A stretch of 64,000 nt of DNA from Linnemannia schmuckeri. Taxonomy: Eukaryota; Mortierellomycota; Mortierellomycetes; Mortierellales; Mortierellaceae. Shown piece by piece: positions 21,464-33,190 of the stretch (within the stretch, counting starts at the first letter, position 1; the number at the start of each line of letters is the position of its first letter). The notes below the pieces were generated by a model. It searched no databases. It saw only the letters and a list, made by a program, of their open reading frames with translations, and was not told the DNA's origin. The position numbers and the translations under genes were made by a program. The DNA lies in contig JANATG010000008.1 in NCBI GenBank assembly GCA_029449235.1, positions 1,612,001 to 1,676,000 on the forward strand, given 5' to 3'.

Positions 21464-22586
21464 ATGGCCGCCGCTCCCTCACCACCATCCCCGCCCGTTC
21501 CCTCCACAACGCCCTCCTCGTCCACACGATCGTCAACCCTCACCGTCGTCTTTGCACAGGGCGGTAGTGGCTCGACCTGTCTCCTTCGACCGAATGCAGT
21601 CGTCCGAGGTCATGTCGAACTCAAACTGATCAAACCCTGCCATACCTCGGGCATTCGTCTCAGCCTCAAAGGTAAATGAGAAGAAATGGCAGTTGGCATG
21701 AGATCTTTTTTTTTTAATGATGGACAGGGTGTATGTGTATTGGTTTTATTTTTCCTCCGTGCGACACAGGCAGGACAGAGATAGGAGGAAGGAAATAGAA
21801 AGGGCAATACCGACCGTTTATCTGTGTACACAAACCTGTGCACATGAAGGTTGCCTACACCAGCAGTAGGACAATCGTCTATACTAACAGCAGGACAATC
21901 ACCACCACAGTTCTCTTTAGAGAGATGTTTCCATGCGAAGGGGTTCCTCTCTTGCTCTCTCTTCTTCCACTCTTTCGTTCTACAAGAACACAGACAGGGG
22001 ATAGACCTCACTGTTTTGTTGCGGTTTTGTGACGCAATTCAACCACATCAACGTGGAACATCAACAAGAACAGCAAGATGGGACCAATGCTGAGGGGTCA
22101 GAAGAGAAATAAGTGTCCGTGGGTTCATCGCCACAGAACATGTACACAAATTGGGCGGTGAAAAGAAATGGGAAATCATCACAACGGACAATGTTGTTGT
22201 TGATGTTGACCCGAGATGATGCCCCGTGCATATTTCCCTCTCACTTACTTTGTCTGGTCCATGGACCATCAAACGACTTTTTACACGATGTCTTTATCAA
22301 CAACGACAATGAGTATATCATCACAGTTATGACCCTTTTTTTTTTTTTTTTTTGGCCAATGGTCCTATTCACATCTCTCCGAACGCGCATTTTGAAATGG
22401 AACACAGGGGTAAAAAGGTACCATTGTCTCAACCAAATGAGAGGAAGAAAAGGAGAGAGGGCACCACTTGACCAAATTAGTTTTTTTTGTCGCCCACGTC
22501 TTCTTCACTTCATCCTAATTGCCCATACTCACTCGAGCGATACCAAAACATCAAGAGAAAAATGAGAGAGTAAAGAGAGCTCGCAC

Positions 22587-22624
<38 letters not shown>

Positions 22625-25600
22625 AGAGTTGATTTGCTCTCGGTCTTTGTTGACACTAGAGCCGCTATTCTATCGCAAAACTCAACTTTCTCATGAATTC
22701 TTTTTTTACTCACCTTCTTCGGCCACTCATCGTGTGCCTTGATTTCCCTTTTCTCTTTTTTTGCTCGTCATGAAATCTCTACCGTCAAACCCTAAAAAAC
22801 ACAAATGACCTACTGCAAAAACCACTAGCCGAAGAGTCTGCAATCGTACTGGGTCAAGAATCGAACGGTGACTCAATGCGCCAAAAGTTCCAACAGACTG
22901 TCATTACCCTCTTTGAAACAGAAGTCATGGTCTCTGGCTCGAACCAAGGCGATAACGAGTTGGCCAACTGGCAAGAGATTGCCCCCGGATCGTATACGTT
23001 TCCTTTTGCTCTCAAGGTGCCCAACGTCAACTTCCCTCCCTGTATCCCTGTAAGTTCTTTTTTGCGAGGCTGGCTGGCTATTGCATTTCTTTCGGTGTTT
23101 TTGTTGTTGTATTGTTACTCGATAAACCATCTTTGTTCCGTATGTTGGAGAGATGGAGAGAAAGAGAGGACGACAGGGATAGGGCGCCATTGCGCATTTA
23201 GTTCATTTAGCGGGGATATGATACACAGTAACAACAAATTCAAAACGAGTGTCCCAAGTTGACTAACACCACCCTGACCCCTCCTCTTTCTGACCTTACC
23301 TTTTCTTGTTTTTCTCTGTAAATCAAAAGGGTCTTGATGGATTCTCTATACGCTACGTGTGGAAAGCACATGTGGAAAGTCCCTTTGAACCAAGCCTGTC
23401 CTCAGAAGAAGTTCTCTGCCAATTCATGCCCAATGTCCTTGCGCCCAAACCTCTAGAGTGGACATATCGCGAGGTCGTTGGGGTAGTGATGTCAAAGAGC
23501 ACGACACAGGTCAATAAGCCGCCGACGGGGATTGATGTCAGCATTAAAATGCACCAACAGGTTTATGTCCCAGGTACAGTTCACAGTTCACAGTGTCCCC
23601 ATGAAATCGATCAATCTCTAGGGTTGTTTTGCTATTTGTTTGTTTTTGTTTTTATGGTTGTCCATTTTTCCCATTTTTCTTGGTAGTATTGTCATTCTTC
23701 AGCCCCCTCGTTGTTGTGAGTGAGGTTGTGGTTGTATTTAATGTTGTTGTCTGTACGACATGTTTTGTTCCCGTAAATTACAATTTTGTTTGTGCATGTG
23801 TACAAACACACACTCGATAGCCAGTCCACCCATTCAGCCATTCAAAAAAAAAAAAAAAAAAATGCGCGCCCGACATTAATTCCGATTTTTCATTCTCCTC
23901 ACCTTCTGTGATATTGATGACCCATGGCATATGCATACATGTATAGGCGACCCATTGTCTATGGCGACGACCCTGGTCAACAATGGTCAGGGTAAGGTAG
24001 CGGCCATCGATGTGGTTCTCCGTCGGACCATCAAGGGCACTGTCCCAACCTCCTACGCCAACCTCTCCAACCAATCTCAGACCGATATCATGACAAAGAC
24101 TGTCGAATGCAAAGTGCGACAGGGAGAGACGGGCCAGGTCGATATCCTGACCACCATTCCTCCCCTGGGCAAATACTATTCTATCCCAACATTCGAGTCC
24201 AACTTCCTCAAGGTTTATTATGAACTCTTGTGTATCTTCAAGGTCAAGCGGTCTGTCTTCTCGGGCGGTGATACGACCTACCAGTGCGCGTTTCCTATCC
24301 CCATTGCAACCCATAATATTGATAATCCTATCATTACAGGACGCACCCCCCGCTGGACAAAGAGTCGGTTGCAGCCTTATTTCTTCGAGTCTGCATGGGC
24401 CGACCCTGTCGGCGACCTTCCAGGTCCTCTCGCCAACAGCATCTGCAACAACAACAACAACAACAACAACAGCAACAGCAATGACACTGTCCAAGCTGTG
24501 AGTCCCGTTATTACTACAGGAGAATCGGTTATCGGAATGTCTTCGCTCGCCTCCGCCTCAGCTGCCTCCTTGTTGAGCAACCCAGGATCGAGTAATACCA
24601 ATGCCATGCAGGAATTCCTGACAGGAGGATCGGCAGAACTCCACCGCGAACGGACACTCAAGAAGAGCCTAACACGGAGCAAGAGCATGAAGGACTTGCA
24701 AACCCCGCGCCTCAATGGGTCCAGCTGGAGAGCAGAGCGGGAACAGTTGATGAACCAGACCAGGGATCAGCCTTCCAACAACGCCGCGCAACTTGACCGC
24801 TCTACTACCGATGGCACATCTTCTTCTTCCAGTGGCGTCGGCAAGCGTTCACCGCCCCTGGGCGCAACAACCAAATCCTCTACCTCCAGCGATGACTGGC
24901 ACCAACAAGGACAAAGTGCGCCCGGCGGCGCCGGTGTTGTGGACAGCAACGGCAATGTCGGATATACCCCTCCTCCACCTACGGCTCGCCCTCCTAAGAG
25001 CGCACACCGTGACTTGAGCCCCGAACAACAGGCAGAGTTGGCCAGAAAGGCCAGCCGCAGAATCCTGCCTAATCAGGGCATGTACAACAATGACGGTGTC
25101 TTGCCACCCGAAATCGAGTCCCGGTACCAGCCCCAATCTCCTACTACTGTCCCTGTCGCCAACGCTGCTGCTGCTGCCACCGCAAACAACCTGTCATCAT
25201 CGACTACCAACAATACATCTCTCAGCAAGCCATTACCTCGCCGGAATGCGTCCCTGTCGCACAAGTCACATTACCAACAGCAAAGTGGTGGAAGCTCAAA
25301 CTACACGCCGGACCAGGACACTATCGATACTCCAACACCCCCTTCCCGCGGAGGCTACACTGGGGGCTATGAACCCACACGCTCCAACACCGGTAACAGC
25401 TCTAACAACAGCGGCGGCGGAAACGACCAAGGATACTCCTCTTCCCCTCGCCATCAGGACGGAGGATACCCTCCCATCCCCGAGAGAGTGCCCTACCAAC
25501 ACTCACTTCCTGCCCACCAGCAGCCTCCAGGTGTCATTTCCCCAATTGGAATGGCCTCACCTCCACTCCTGGCCAGCACGTCTCCTTCATCGTCATCAAA

Positions 25601-26093
25601 GAACACTCGTCTGGAGAGAAGCCCTAGTCGTCGAGACGTCCCAACTACCAACGGCAATCTCTCGAACCTCTCTGCCACCCCAGGCGAATTCTTGCCTCCC
25701 CCACCCTTCAACAAATCTATGCCCACTAATAATGAAAACAACGGAAACAACAGTTATCACCGACGACAGGAAAGCGCTGGAAGCAACCAAGGCGTCGTTG
25801 GCACCAACAACGGAAACAACAACACTACCAACAACAACAACAACAACAACAGTAACAGCTGTATCGGCAACTACAACCTGGCCAGGATCCCGCCCTGGGA
25901 ACGCGTTGAACGAGTTCATCACCAGAACTGGTTCCGCCCTGGCCCACATCAGACAGGCGCCTTACAGACATTTGATGCTGCCGGATTGACAATGTCCAAC
26001 TTGCAGAGCGTTCCGATCTTGAAGAAGACACTTCAACGCCCTATTGACACTGCTGTTGTGCATTCCATTGAGGTTGAGGAGCATCTTCGCTGA
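21464..26093 (+). CDS. Alpha-arrestin-like protein with a long disordered tail
   Basis: Exons 21464-21671, 22829-23049, 23330-23573 and 23947-26093 give 939 aa. The arrestin N-domain is visible from residue about 22 (STLTVVFAQGGSGSTCLLRP, then VVRGHVELKLIKP and GIRLSLKG). It continues through PGSYTFPFALKVPNVNFPPC and FSIRYVWKAHVESPF. The C-domain has VSIKMHQQVYVPGDPLSMAT, IDVVLRRTIKG and FKVKRSVFSGGDTTYQCAFP. About 600 residues of Asn/Gln/Ser/Pro-rich sequence follow, ending in a short conserved-looking block (IPPWERVERVHHQNWFRPG). Alpha-arrestins usually adapt Rsp5/Nedd4 ligases to membrane cargo through PPxY motifs. I see no PPxY here, so ligase recruitment would need another route. The first intron (21672-22828) is 1157 nt, far longer than most introns here, and holds a T27 run. 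Family membership is firm; cargo is unknown. Confidence 0.85.
22591..22625. repeat. T27 followed directly by A8, in the long arrestin intron
   Basis: A run of 27 T passes straight into 8 A. The junction is a small self-complementary T/A palindrome within the 1157-nt intron. A second T-run (about 18 nt) lies near 22338. Confidence 0.8.
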
Positions 26094-26494
26094 TTGACAC
26101 AACTTGTTGGGAAGCCCATTCCTTGAATGCCCCATCCCCACAGCACAACTATCAAATACCTTTGTGCATCTTGATAGTCTTATGAAAAAAAGACATGAAT
26201 CCCTCCCTTCTTCCTCTTCCCCAAAACTAACTACTATTACGCCTAATGATCCCCACTGCATTTCACGCAAACTTATTTCTAACGAACAAATAATAAATAA
26301 TTCCTTTGCTAATTTAATCGCTGTATTGCTCATAGCTGGCCGTTGTTCTTGTGTATGGTACATGTGGGTGTATGTGAGTGTAGTGTGCTTTTTGCCGTCA
26401 GTCCTCTCTCTTCCTCCATAGGGATCTACCGGTATGAATCCAGCTTCCTGGAAACACTCAGGTCTCTCTGTATCTCTCACTCACTCACTCACTC

Positions 26495-27166
26495 TCAGAC
26501 CATGGGCAAGTCGCCCATTTGTGGCTCTCGCGGGTCAACGGCCACCGGCAAATCCGCATCAGTCCATTTCTGTTCCATCTCCAGTTCTTCTTGTTCATAT
26601 GCGGCTAGCCGAGGCATGGGGGAAATGGACACGTAGAAAATTGATAAATAACGTAAGACATTATGCATTGCAAAAGGAGAACTGTGACAGGGCGTTTGAC
26701 GCGTTCGTAGAATGTGGAGGAGCTGGAAGGGAGGAGGGGGGGGGGTCGCGTGAACACAGGGCACACTAAAGAGCAAATTGGTTCCACTTTGGAAATATTG
26801 GTGTCTTGTCGTGCTGAGTCGAGTTTGTATCTGTGGGAGTTTTGGAGCAAAGAAAATACCTTGTTCGCTCTCTGCAGAAACAGGCTGCAGGTTCAGTGGA
26901 ACCTCAATCACTAAACAATGAACAGGGGATGAGGGGAAAGTGGTATCACAATGCAAAGAATAGTCAGAAGAATACGTAAAAATAGTCGCAAGGGCTAATA
27001 AACAAGACACAATAGGGCGACAATGAACGAAACAAAAAGGGAGCGATGGCGTGTGAATGTGAGCCACTTTACTGTCATAGGGCAGGTCTTCGAGTTCCCA
27101 GTCAATGTCGGCATTGACCAGGTCGGCATCCCGCCAGTGAACTTGGCAAAACTGACTGTCGCTCAT
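26495..27166 (-). CDS. Putative anaphase-promoting complex subunit 13
   Basis: Two exons on the complement (27073-27166 and 26495-26604) give 67 aa, close to the size of Apc13/Swm1 proteins (about 70-75 aa in animals). The N-terminal half holds WRDADLVNADIDWELEDLPY, resembling the Apc13 pattern of an Asp/Trp-containing helix followed by a Leu-Pro turn. The C-terminal half holds EQEELEMEQKWTDADLP, resembling the family's conserved Glu-rich segment before a Lys-Trp-x-Asp motif. Apc13 stabilises the TPR arm of the APC/C ubiquitin ligase. The intron is 468 nt, so a further small exon could be hidden inside it. The assignment rests on short motifs and size only. The stop of the ankyrin gene lies 118 nt upstream, on the same strand. 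Confidence 0.5.
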   Translation of the reverse strand: MSDSQFCQVHWRDADLVNADIDWELEDLPYDSKVAHIHTPSLPFCFVHCRPIVSCLLALATIFTYSSDYSLHCDTTFPSSPVHCLVIEVPLNLQPVSAESEQGIFFAPKLPQIQTRLSTTRHQYFQSGTNLLFSVPCVHATPPPPPFQLLHILRTRQTPCHSSPFAMHNVLRYLSIFYVSISPMPRLAAYEQEELEMEQKWTDADLPVAVDPREPQMGDLPMV

Positions 27167-27284
27167 TTGTATGTTTCGAAGGAGCTGAGATGGTTTTGAG
27201 AAATGAATGGAAAAGTTTGAAGAAAGCAACAAAAAGTATGAAGGAAGACGCGTTATTTTTATTATTTCAGGACTGTTGTCCAAT

Positions 27285-28103
27285 TTATGTTGTCGATGAT
27301 GGTGGCAACACAAAAATTTCCCTCAGCGCTACACTCGTTGTGGCCGTAGCTGCTCCTGCTGAATCCAGAATCTCTGCCGGTGTCTGCCCACGAACATCCC
27401 GAGCCTGTAGCAACGCCTCCAACCGACCAGGGTGGCCCACCTTGGCCTTATTCCGCAGCCACGTCGCCAGCTCCAAGAAACTTTCGCTCTCATCAAACAC
27501 CCCCTTTCCGGCACCGGCTTGGTCTCTGATGGCAAGGGCGAGGATGTGGAAGACATTTTCGTGTGAGGCGTTCTGTTCCTGAAGGTTGGCGCCGTACGAG
27601 ACTAGAAGTTTGGCAACGTCGAGATGGTTCTGTTGGATAGCTCGCATCAGGGCCGTGGTGCCCAGTTCGGGTGTCTTGGCGTCTACATCTGCGCCTGCGT
27701 TCAGGAGTAGTGTGCAGGTTGCCATGTTGCCCGTTCTGCTTGCATAATGCTACAACGACCAAAAAAAATAGACTCAAAATGACATGAGAAGCTTATCCTC
27801 GTTCACACACTAATCAGAAACGAGGCTGTTAATGATAGAATCGTCTTCATATGAATATCATTTTACCAAAGCAGTATATCCAGCAGAATCGCGGGTAATG
27901 GCCGGAGACTCGCCTCGCTTTTGCCGTAAAAGAATCGATTGGACCCTGTCGACGTTGTGGGCAGTGCAGGCGGCAAAAATAGAGCGACTGAATTCAATCT
28001 CGTCGAGACTCTCCGAGACTGAGCTCGGTGCATGGTTGCAGACGTGGCCTGGGTGGTCATGGTCATGGCATTGACTTGAAGTGGTGGTTGTCGAAGAGGT
28101 CAT
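27285..28103 (-). CDS. Small ankyrin-repeat protein
   Basis: Exons complement 27867-28103 and 27285-27749 give 233 aa. After a Ser/Thr/His-rich start (MTSSTTTTSSQCHDHDHPGH), ankyrin repeats run from about residue 45. They read ACTAHNVDRVQSILL, then DSAGYTALHYASRTGNMATC with the TALHYA signature, then LLLNAGADVDAKTPELGTTA and LMRAIQQNHLDVAKLLVSYG. A final degenerate repeat contains RDVRGQTPAEI. The 117-nt intron splits one repeat exactly between TA-L and HYA. Such proteins act as protein-binding adaptors, and no enzymatic domain is present. It sits between the putative Apc13 gene and ELP6 in a tight - strand row. Partner and role are unknown. Confidence 0.8.
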
Positions 28104-28294
28104 TTGGTGTTGATGTTTGTGTGAGTAATGAATGAGAGAAAGAAAGTTGTTGTTGTGGAAGAATGAAAGAAGGAAAGAAGGAAAGAACGTTGCATGCAAA
28201 AAAGGTGGCCGGGCGTGCTTCTTTAAATAGTGGACAAAGAACAATGGGGACTGCTTTTGTGGATCAACAATGTTCTATGTTCTATTCACACGCT

Positions 28295-29570
28295 CTACAA
28301 AACGCCAGAAGAGTATCCTTTGGCAAAGACTTCTACGTTGTTGTCGAGGATCTTGTAGTGAAGCGTAAGTGCAGGCCATTCATTCTCCCTGACTTGTCCT
28401 GCACGCTGGCGGAGCAAGTATCCTGGTCCATGCAACAACGACAACTACGATTCATCAACAATCAACGGGAAATGATCAGTATCAGCCTCAATTAACTACA
28501 GCAACAAACGCTTTCTATCCTTCAATACATGCCATATGTTTGTACCTGTCCGTGAACGTCTCTTGATCCACCACTGTCGAGTCCTCGGACATCAACGATA
28601 TAATCTGCCTCATAGAAAACCCCTTTCACCAGTCCATCCTGACTCACTTCCTCTGCCATAAGTCCGTCGGCATGTACCAGTGTGATCAATGTACCATTGA
28701 CCTATTGTTATCAAGTATGAGAAGGTAGGATGTAAGTTCTCATTTTGCGATGTGGCAATACAGCGATCTTCTTAGATCTCACGATGGATGATAAGAACCC
28801 CCATGGTATGATTATTACCTTGGCGACCAAGAGTTTCAAGTAGCGGACCAAGGCCAACACATCGCGGCATGGCCATCCGCAGTTCAAAAGGACTGAGAGA
28901 TCGTCCAAGATCAAAACGAGTTGCTTCTGAAAGGGTCCAGTTGTCTTTGAAGCCGTGTCCTGAATGATTTCCTCGAGTGCTTTGTACAAGTCGACCAACT
29001 TTGGACTATAGCTCAACACCTTTGGTGGCGCAGGAGGTGTTGCTGTTGCTGCAGCAGGCCGCGCTATCCTTGCTCCCATCGTTGATGTTGTTGTATTTGG
29101 TGATGGCGTTGCTGTTGTAGTTGTTGATGAAGGCTTTGTCTCTACTGGCTTTGCGAGGTATTCTTTGTTCGGTGCAGCGTAGTCTGTGAGCTGTGTCAGA
29201 CCGTCCACAAACTGAAAGTTTCCCTTTGTCCTCGCCGTTGCCAAATTGACACCCTATCAAATTCAATTGCAAAACATATGTGATAAGTACCTGCAGCACA
29301 TTACCCCGTGTACATTATGTAGCCTTTTTAGCTTCTCCTGTTCACTCAGTTGCCTACAAGCTTGCGTCCGACCATGGTGTAGTGAACGAGGATACCGGCG
29401 AGACCGACGAGGACAACATTCTGATCAGCCTTGATGTAGTTTGAAATGAAGTGATGCAACAAAAAGTTTCCGTCCGAAGCCTGGGTGTCTGAGATGGAGA
29501 GGAATGTTCCTGGTGGCAGTAGAGGTGCGTGTGACGAGGGCAGGTGTGGTTCTAGCGAGGCGTATCCCAT
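28295..29570 (-). CDS. ELP6: Elongator complex subunit Elp6
   Basis: Four exons on the complement (29358-29570, 28819-29253, 28546-28701, 28295-28444), all phase 0, give 317 aa. Family features occur in order. GNFLLHHFISNYIKADQNVV and LVHYTMVGRKLGVNLATART form the first strand-helix region. LVLILDDLSVLLNCGWPCRD matches the Walker-B-like strand of the RecA-type fold. VNGTLITLVHADGL, DYIVDVRGLDSGGSRDVHGQ and the C-terminal FAKGYSSGVL complete it. Elp6 forms a hexameric ring with Elp4 and Elp5 that binds tRNA in the Elongator complex, which modifies wobble uridines. The start at 29570 gives the usual short N-terminus. The 5' side of exon 4 was fixed by frame continuity (VHGQ then LSLLHGPGYLLRQRAGQ). 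The length is slightly above animal Elp6 because of a Thr/Ala/Pro-rich insert near residues 105-150. Confidence 0.9.
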
Positions 29571-30560
29571 GGTTGTCAACAAAGACGTGAGTGGTGGCGT
29601 GAAGAAGTAGAGGAAAGCTGACACTTGTCACTTTTTTTCGCAAAAACACCTTGCGGTGGAAGATCTCACGTGGCGGTAGAATGCAATCGCATGTACAGTC
29701 ATCGGTCATCCACTTTTCTGACTTGTAAGTGAGTTGTGAGACAGGCGCCAGTGCCGGAGCGTGTTCAGACGCGAGGCAGACCAGCCAATCGATGCAGTTG
29801 CATTGATCCATGATACTCCATTTGTACAGAACTTCATCCTCTCTTGACCTCCACATTTTTACGTATACACCCTTTCCCACTTCTTCTCTCTTTGCTGCAT
29901 CATTCCTTCACCTCAATTCTTCTCTACGCACCCTCCTTCAGTCCTTTGTTCTTCATTTATTTACAGATCCAAATCGAAGGTATCTTTTGAGTGTGAAGAA
30001 GTCTATGGTCAAAATCGCAATCCAACCTCCCTTTTTCATTGATACACAAAATACACAAGATACACATTGCTGAACCGCGGTTCTCTTCTTCGCCCAATGC
30101 CCACACCAATGGATTGCCAGCAGTAAACAGCAATATCCACCCCCCTCTACCTGACTCTTCCTCTTCCCTTCTACCTCCTCTCAGTTACCTAGTTGTCATT
30201 GATCTGTCTTTCCTTCTCTTTCTCTTTCTCTCTCTCTCTCTCTGTCTTTCTTGTTCCTTCTTTGTATTCGGCTTTGGTTATCATACTCGCCTTCTAACTC
30301 TAAAAATCATCTACCTCTCTTCCACACTACCCTCACTCTCTCGTCACATCACTCATTCCAAAACTAGCAACTCGTTCGAGTTTCATTCACCTCATTCGAT
30401 CACCCCAACCTCCTGACGACATTCACAAACCCATCGCTCTTTTCCCCCTAGTTGTTCTATTCCCACGACCTTTCAGTAGGATTCAATTACATACGACCCA
30501 ACTCAATCTCGCTTAGTGTCAGAATAGTCTGCACATATCTCTCGAGTAAGCTCTTACCTC
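29571..30560. other. Divergent promoter region between ELP6 and the disordered-protein gene
   Basis: About 1 kb separates the divergent starts. The right half (29830-30420) is C/T-rich on +, like other leaders in this window. No gene is supported. Confidence 0.45.
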
Positions 30561-30628
30561 AATGCTCGCACACAATGACGCTGCATCGGTGACAGAAACT
30601 CCAAACAGTTGTACTGACATTCATTACC

Positions 30629-33190
30629 ATGATCCACGTGCTACTACAAGCCGTTTACGACAATTGTTGGAAAATGCTGCTGCTTGTACCATCACACAAG
30701 ACAGATGAAGAGAGCATCGGCAAAGATGCAGCACCTTCAAGCAGAATCCTCGTCCTCCTATCCTCCGATACCGACATCAGCTCCAATGTCGTTGTTCCTG
30801 ATACAGCCATTACCACTACTCTGGGAACCAACGACACCTTAGAGACCATCGCCGGCACCTTTCCACAAAGCCCATTCTTCAATCCAGCAACAGCCCTCTT
30901 GACACAGTCCAAACACTCGAGAGACCATCCCGGCATACTTCAACCTTCTAGACCCGACGACCCATTCGGCGGCTTCCAACAACCTTCACAACAATCGAAC
31001 GTCTATCGCTCACAGGATCGTATGGACGACAGCCGATCTAAGAGACAACCCAGTCAACCAGATCAACGTACGCTGCATCCTTATGGTGGTAATGACGTCA
31101 ACTACAACCGTGCCCGTCGACATTCACACACCGGTTTGGTTGAGTTTGATCACTCAGTAGGGCCTTCTATGAGTGGTCCACGACTACGAGCTCGTCAATC
31201 CATGTCGCTGGCGGCGCCGTATCAGCATCAGCCTTTCCGGACACCTCGGCTTCTAAGAGGTGCGTTCAGGAAGGCTAGGAAGGAGCAATCGCCGCTTTTG
31301 ACCTCTGCCAGCTTTGGAACCGACTATGCAATGCAGAACCCTACAGAAGAATGGGAGGGAGATGACATTTTTCTGCCCTGGAAGACCGTGTCGTCCATAG
31401 CTGAGCACCCCTCCTGCCCATCGACAAATCGTATTTCCACTAGCCCGAAATCGTTACTTCATGGAGATGGATCCCTTTCGCATCTTACAAATCCCCGAGG
31501 AGAACAGTTGGAAGGAGAAGTCATCAACAACAAGAATTATGCTGACTTCGATTCGATCGACTCTGGCGACGACATTGAACTGGATGGAGACAACGAGAAC
31601 ATCAACAATGGCATGACTGATATCACCACCACATCTCCCCCAAACCCACCTGTGCCGCCCAAGCGTGGACATCGGGATTCGTCTGAGATTGTGGATGTCG
31701 ATGGACTTTCGGATGAGGAGATGGTTGCAGACGAATCCTCCAAGGCTCCAATAATAGCGCACGAATCTCCCACGAACAGTAGAGCACGAATAGACCAGTG
31801 GTTGAAGAATGGTATGGACAAGAAGACTCTAGAGGATCGAACAGATTTGGAGGTTGACCTGGAGAACAACTTGGACCCCGACATGAACACGATCCTTGGT
31901 ATGGCGTCGGATACGGACCTGGTGATGCCCAAGTTTGACGACAACTACCTACAGGACTTGAACACAGCACCGGCATTGATTGCTTTTACGAGAGAACACT
32001 CTTCTGTGTCGAATGCTGTCTCTCCTTCCTGCTCACACTCGCCCTCGACCACCATCACCTGTATCTCTTCCCATTCCTCTCCATCGCCATCAGTGGCCAC
32101 TGGGTTTCCTAGACCGACAGCTCCTACTCATGCAGGATTGTCGCCTTTGCAGCCCAACACCTCGGGCCAACGAACGACAGGACGACACTCTGCGGGTCAA
32201 GCCCTTTCAAGTTTCCATCGCGATATTGATATCCTACGCCGCCACCGAGAAGAGTTGAAGGAAAGTCCTGAACTGCCAGTCGTGTCCTCGAATCTTAGAC
32301 CAGCATTCCTTTCGAACTCATGTTCAAGCAGTTCAAATCTGTCTACTGTGTCGTCATCATCTTCGCCTCCTTTGACAACCGAGAGGGAAGGCAAGCCAGC
32401 GTCCCAGGGCCCCATTTACTTCAAGCCCTCTCATCACAGCCTGCCCGACCGATCTGGGCCAGGCGAGCAACACCTTCATCAGAATGTGATGATTATCCAG
32501 TCGAACCAATGGGGCATTGACACCAACAAGGGTTCTGCAGCGACAAGAGCCTTTTCTCCACAACCCTTAGGCACCCGAGGGAACAAAGGCAACCATATCT
32601 ATATGGCTCGAGAGAGCTCACCGTCACCACCTCCACCACCCCTCCTGGACAAGAGCGCCATCATGACGACACACAACATTTCGTTGGCAACTGCCAACAT
32701 GAATGTGCTGACGCCCCAGGAGGTGCAGGAGGACTATTACACAAGGCGTAATATGCGACTCAACCAGCAGAGACAACGACGACGGAGTTCTGCTGCAGTA
32801 GCGGCGGCAGCGGCAGCGGCAACAGCAGCAACGATGATGACAAGTGGGGTTAGTACAGAGAATAGGTCACTCCGATATGAGGGAGTCTCGCCCTTGACCT
32901 CCGCCAGTTCGTCCTCGTCCTCTTCTTCCCGCTCGGCGTCAGTGCATGGGTCAGACTTGATTCACCCCTTCGATATCAACAACAACAGCAACAGCAACAA
33001 ATTGGTTGCGCCAGTACCAGCAATTGGTGCGACCATACTTCCGCCGTCGTATTATATTCCCCCCAGCGCGTTTCGGACAGAGGCAGCAGTTGCGGCGGAG
33101 AAGGAGAGGGAGATGGAGCGGAAACGGAAGGAAGAAGAGGAGGCCCTCAAGGATTCCTTCCTAGTTTTCCCTTCACCCACCCCCTCCTAA
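30629..33190 (+). CDS. Large intrinsically disordered protein, unknown function
   Basis: One long frame of 853 aa runs from the ATG at 30629. It is rich in Ser, Pro, Asn and Gln. It has an acidic Asp/Asn patch (DSIDSGDDIELDGDNENINN), an Ala run (AAVAAAAAAATAAT), a Ser run (SASSSSSSSSRSAS) and a charged C-terminal helix (EKEREMERKRKEEEEALKDS). No folded domain is recognisable. The start is unsure. Another ATG at 30562 opens a different frame whose first 50 codons (MLAHNDAASVTETPNSCTDI onwards) look at least as protein-like and then hit a stop at about 30710. Either an unseen splice or an upstream frameshift joins the two, or the upper frame is a uORF overlapping the start. A poly(A) signal lies at 33208-33213. 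Confidence 0.7.
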   Translation: MIHVLLQAVYDNCWKMLLLVPSHKTDEESIGKDAAPSSRILVLLSSDTDISSNVVVPDTAITTTLGTNDTLETIAGTFPQSPFFNPATALLTQSKHSRDHPGILQPSRPDDPFGGFQQPSQQSNVYRSQDRMDDSRSKRQPSQPDQRTLHPYGGNDVNYNRARRHSHTGLVEFDHSVGPSMSGPRLRARQSMSLAAPYQHQPFRTPRLLRGAFRKARKEQSPLLTSASFGTDYAMQNPTEEWEGDDIFLPWKTVSSIAEHPSCPSTNRISTSPKSLLHGDGSLSHLTNPRGEQLEGEVINNKNYADFDSIDSGDDIELDGDNENINNGMTDITTTSPPNPPVPPKRGHRDSSEIVDVDGLSDEEMVADESSKAPIIAHESPTNSRARIDQWLKNGMDKKTLEDRTDLEVDLENNLDPDMNTILGMASDTDLVMPKFDDNYLQDLNTAPALIAFTREHSSVSNAVSPSCSHSPSTTITCISSHSSPSPSVATGFPRPTAPTHAGLSPLQPNTSGQRTTGRHSAGQALSSFHRDIDILRRHREELKESPELPVVSSNLRPAFLSNSCSSSSNLSTVSSSSSPPLTTEREGKPASQGPIYFKPSHHSLPDRSGPGEQHLHQNVMIIQSNQWGIDTNKGSAATRAFSPQPLGTRGNKGNHIYMARESSPSPPPPPLLDKSAIMTTHNISLATANMNVLTPQEVQEDYYTRRNMRLNQQRQRRRSSAAVAAAAAAATAATMMTSGVSTENRSLRYEGVSPLTSASSSSSSSSRSASVHGSDLIHPFDINNNSNSNKLVAPVPAIGATILPPSYYIPPSAFRTEAAVAAEKEREMERKRKEEEEALKDSFLVFPSPTPS

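Noticed and set aside
27190..27582. 130-aa + strand frame
   Set aside because: It overlaps the ankyrin-repeat exon on -, whose motifs and splice phase are convincing.
29571..29811. Cys-rich reading starting MDQCNCIDWLVCLASEHAP upstream of ELP6
   Set aside because: It is not joined in frame to Elp6 and the family starts at the 29570 ATG. Probably leader sequence.
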